Shown one piece after another: positions 62,190 through 64,000 of a stretch of DNA of 64,000 nt (the first letter of the stretch is position 1; each line of letters starts with the position of its first letter). The translations under genes and the position numbers were made by a program. Where the stretch lies: the NCBI GenBank assembly GCA_023053575.1, contig JAKZAP010000003.1:720561-784560 (forward strand), in the 5' to 3' direction. Origin of the DNA: Branchinecta lynchi. Taxonomy: Eukaryota; Arthropoda; Branchiopoda; Anostraca; Branchinectidae. Below the pieces are notes generated by a model. The model searched no databases. It worked only from the letters and a program-made list of their open reading frames with translations, and was not told where the DNA came from.

Positions 62190-63257
62190 TTGGTGCAGTA
62201 AAAACAAGACCTAAGGTTTCGATGGGATCCCAAACATCTAATATTTGATCCAGACAACTGGGTCTTGTCTTCGCCAGATCCAATCTTCGCCAGGCTAATC
62301 ATTAGAGAAAACCAAGTTCAGATATACTTCTATAAGCCATATCTGTTTTGACGACACTGATCGAAACTTCCTGCTCGGCCGACTTCCGAGCGTACTACTT
62401 GTCCAGTACAGAAACATACAAAATCGAATTCAGCGTACCGTATGTTCGTATCACTATAAAGAACATTTAATCAATTTCAAATAAAACTTAAGCTTCTAAA
62501 AAAAACCGGTTACAACCGGATTCAGGACGAATTATATGTCCGGTTGAAAAATGATTGTCATATACAGTCAGACTCAGCGTCTCTTCTTACCCCTAAATCT
62601 GTCATCTAATCAACTTCAAATAAAACTTGTTACTTTTTACAAATTTTCCGGTTTTGAACGGATTTAGGGCGAATTAGTAGTCCAGGTAGGAAAGACTTTA
62701 TACATAAGTGTTCAGCATGTCTACTTACCCCGAAATCGAACATTTAATCAGCTTCGAAATCAAACTTTTACTTTTAACCAACTTTCCGGTTTTGCCGGAT
62801 TTCGGACAAACTATTCGTCCGGCAAGAAAGTGGTTTTCACCATCGTGTTCAGCATGTTTCATTACCCCTAAATCGAACATTTAATCAACTTCAAATGAAA
62901 CTTTTACTTTTAACCAACTTTCCGGTTTTTGCCGGATTCCAGGCGAACTACTTGTCGGACGAGATAGTCGGACCTAAAAAAATTTCAGCATGTCTTCTTA
63001 CTCCATAATCGACTATCAAATTAGCTGTTTAAAAATATTCCGTTTGCCCCTTAATTTGAACCCTCTCCCCCACCCCTAAATGTAGGGCCACAGAGCCCAT
63101 CTACGAACTTGACCTTACCCTTGACCCATAGAGTCCTCGCACCAAGTTTCATCAAAATATCTCATTCCCTTTGAGAGTCATCGTGCTAACAGACCGACAG
63201 ACGGACAACTTTTACAATGTCATAGGTATCCCTTCAGTTACGTTTTGGGATCCCAAA
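62190..63257 (+). mobile_element. Repeat family A, long copy
   Basis: The clearest copy. It starts 'AGACCTAAGGTTTCGATGGG', then GGATCCC, a GACAA..GGGTCTTGTC hairpin-like start, about six core units, the GACAGACGGAC block, and ends at TTTTGGGATCCCAAAA. Confidence 0.85.
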
Positions 63258-63559
63258 AACAAGAACAAACAACTTATGTTTGCTTCTTCTGACTTCTCCT
63301 CCAGGCACTCTACCGTGATGCACTCAGGGCAGTTGTAGTTCAGATCTTGTTTACTTTACAAACGACCATCCCCTTGGATAGACCAGTACTTTCTTGTGCG
63401 ACCCAGAGGGGCTTTTCTTTCTCCAATTCCCCAGTATTTGCGTGCCCAGAAACAAAGAACATATTGGAGTAAATAGTAACCTACGCAACAAGTGAACAGA
63501 CGATACTTCTAGGCATTAAAACAAAAAAAAGACAAAAAGGCTGTACTGTCCAGAACCTT

Positions 63560-64000
63560 AAAGAACCCGTCTTACTTATTCTGCCTTTCATATTATCACT
63601 AGCTCACTTGTGGGATCACAAGGTTCTGAAATCCCTGCCTTTCGCAACTGTTTCCTTTTGCACATAGGCGCTTTTCCGGCCTAGCCGAGTTTTGACAGTC
63701 ACGCAACGAAAACTCCGTCGAAAGCTTCAAGGTCCAGCAACGACTCTTTCACAAATAAGGACATGAGAAGCATCAAAGTACTTACTTTTCATTTTGGAAG
63801 ACATGGTCGACCATCAAGTCTACCTACTTTTTCTTAACTTGTTTTGTTTTGCTTGGTTACCCCACTTCTTAACCAAGGTGCGCTCAGTTTTCAAATATAA
63901 AAAATAAAAATAAAACGAAGCCGCCGAATATATTATTTCCATTTCCGCTTTTATTTTCAGCTGCCGCGTCGGAGAGAGGGGAGGCTGGATAGAGAGGACA
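63560..64000 (+). repeat. Repeat family E, copy 3, cut by window end
   Basis: It aligns with 51245-51620 from 'CTTACTTATTCTGCCTTT' to 'GCCGCGTCGGAGAG'. The TTTTCAG near 63960 is part of the repeat, not a splice acceptor. Confidence 0.7.

Noticed and set aside
63950..64000. Possible EPRS exon after TTTTCAG at the window end
   Set aside because: The sequence is repeat family E (also at 51545 and 58577) and does not encode an EPRS segment.

Overview
The window is animal nuclear DNA, most likely arthropod. It holds spliced coding exons with GT-AG introns, a tRNA-Leu with a pol III T-run, a 5S rRNA gene and a very dense mixture of transposable elements. The 5S sequence starts GCCAAC and ends GTTGGC, as in arthropods. 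From memory it looks close to brine shrimp (Artemia) 5S, so a branchiopod crustacean is my best guess, not a demonstrated assignment.

Region 1 (1-6.2 kb): the right part of a Maverick/Polinton (adintovirus-like) element. All genes are on the + strand: fibre-like fragment, pVI/pX-like precursor, adenain-type protease, a 55-residue zinc ribbon, DDE integrase, coiled-coil protein, penton-like minor capsid, small precursor, double-jelly-roll-type major capsid, and a small OB-fold-like protein. The DNA polymerase and packaging ATPase are not in the window and would have to lie to the left. Seven genes start inside an identical ATAAATG signal. The two ORFs without that signal (protease and integrase) each overlap the end of the preceding ORF in the -1 frame, and each overlap holds an in-phase canonical slippery heptamer.

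Region 2 (6.2-27.5 kb): no large host gene. It holds a complex repeat array (6.4-8.8 kb), several foldback elements and MITEs with target-site duplications, a tRNA-Leu(TAG), a three-layer nested insertion (hAT-like element > element with 3-bp TSD > LINE, 14.66-19.42 kb), an intronless SETMAR-type SET-domain gene (minus, 19.5-20.2 kb), a 701-bp hAT-type foldback, and an I-clade LINE with endonuclease, RT and RNase H (minus, 22.6-26.85 kb) that splits an older repeat.

Region 3 (28-64 kb, + strand): one host gene, glutamyl-prolyl-tRNA synthetase (EPRS). Eight consecutive exons (32,024-61,866) join in phase. They cover the GST-like N-terminal domain through the GluRS HIGH motif, the LSKRK signature and the start of the anticodon-binding region. 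The first exon was not found, and the WHEP and ProRS parts lie beyond the window. The introns are 1-8 kb and consist largely of mobile DNA: two copies of a hAT-type non-autonomous element, LINEs, the GGATCC-bounded tandem-repeat family A, MITEs, and an antisense 5S rRNA gene. A broken duplicate of the first recovered EPRS exon lies about 4 kb upstream.
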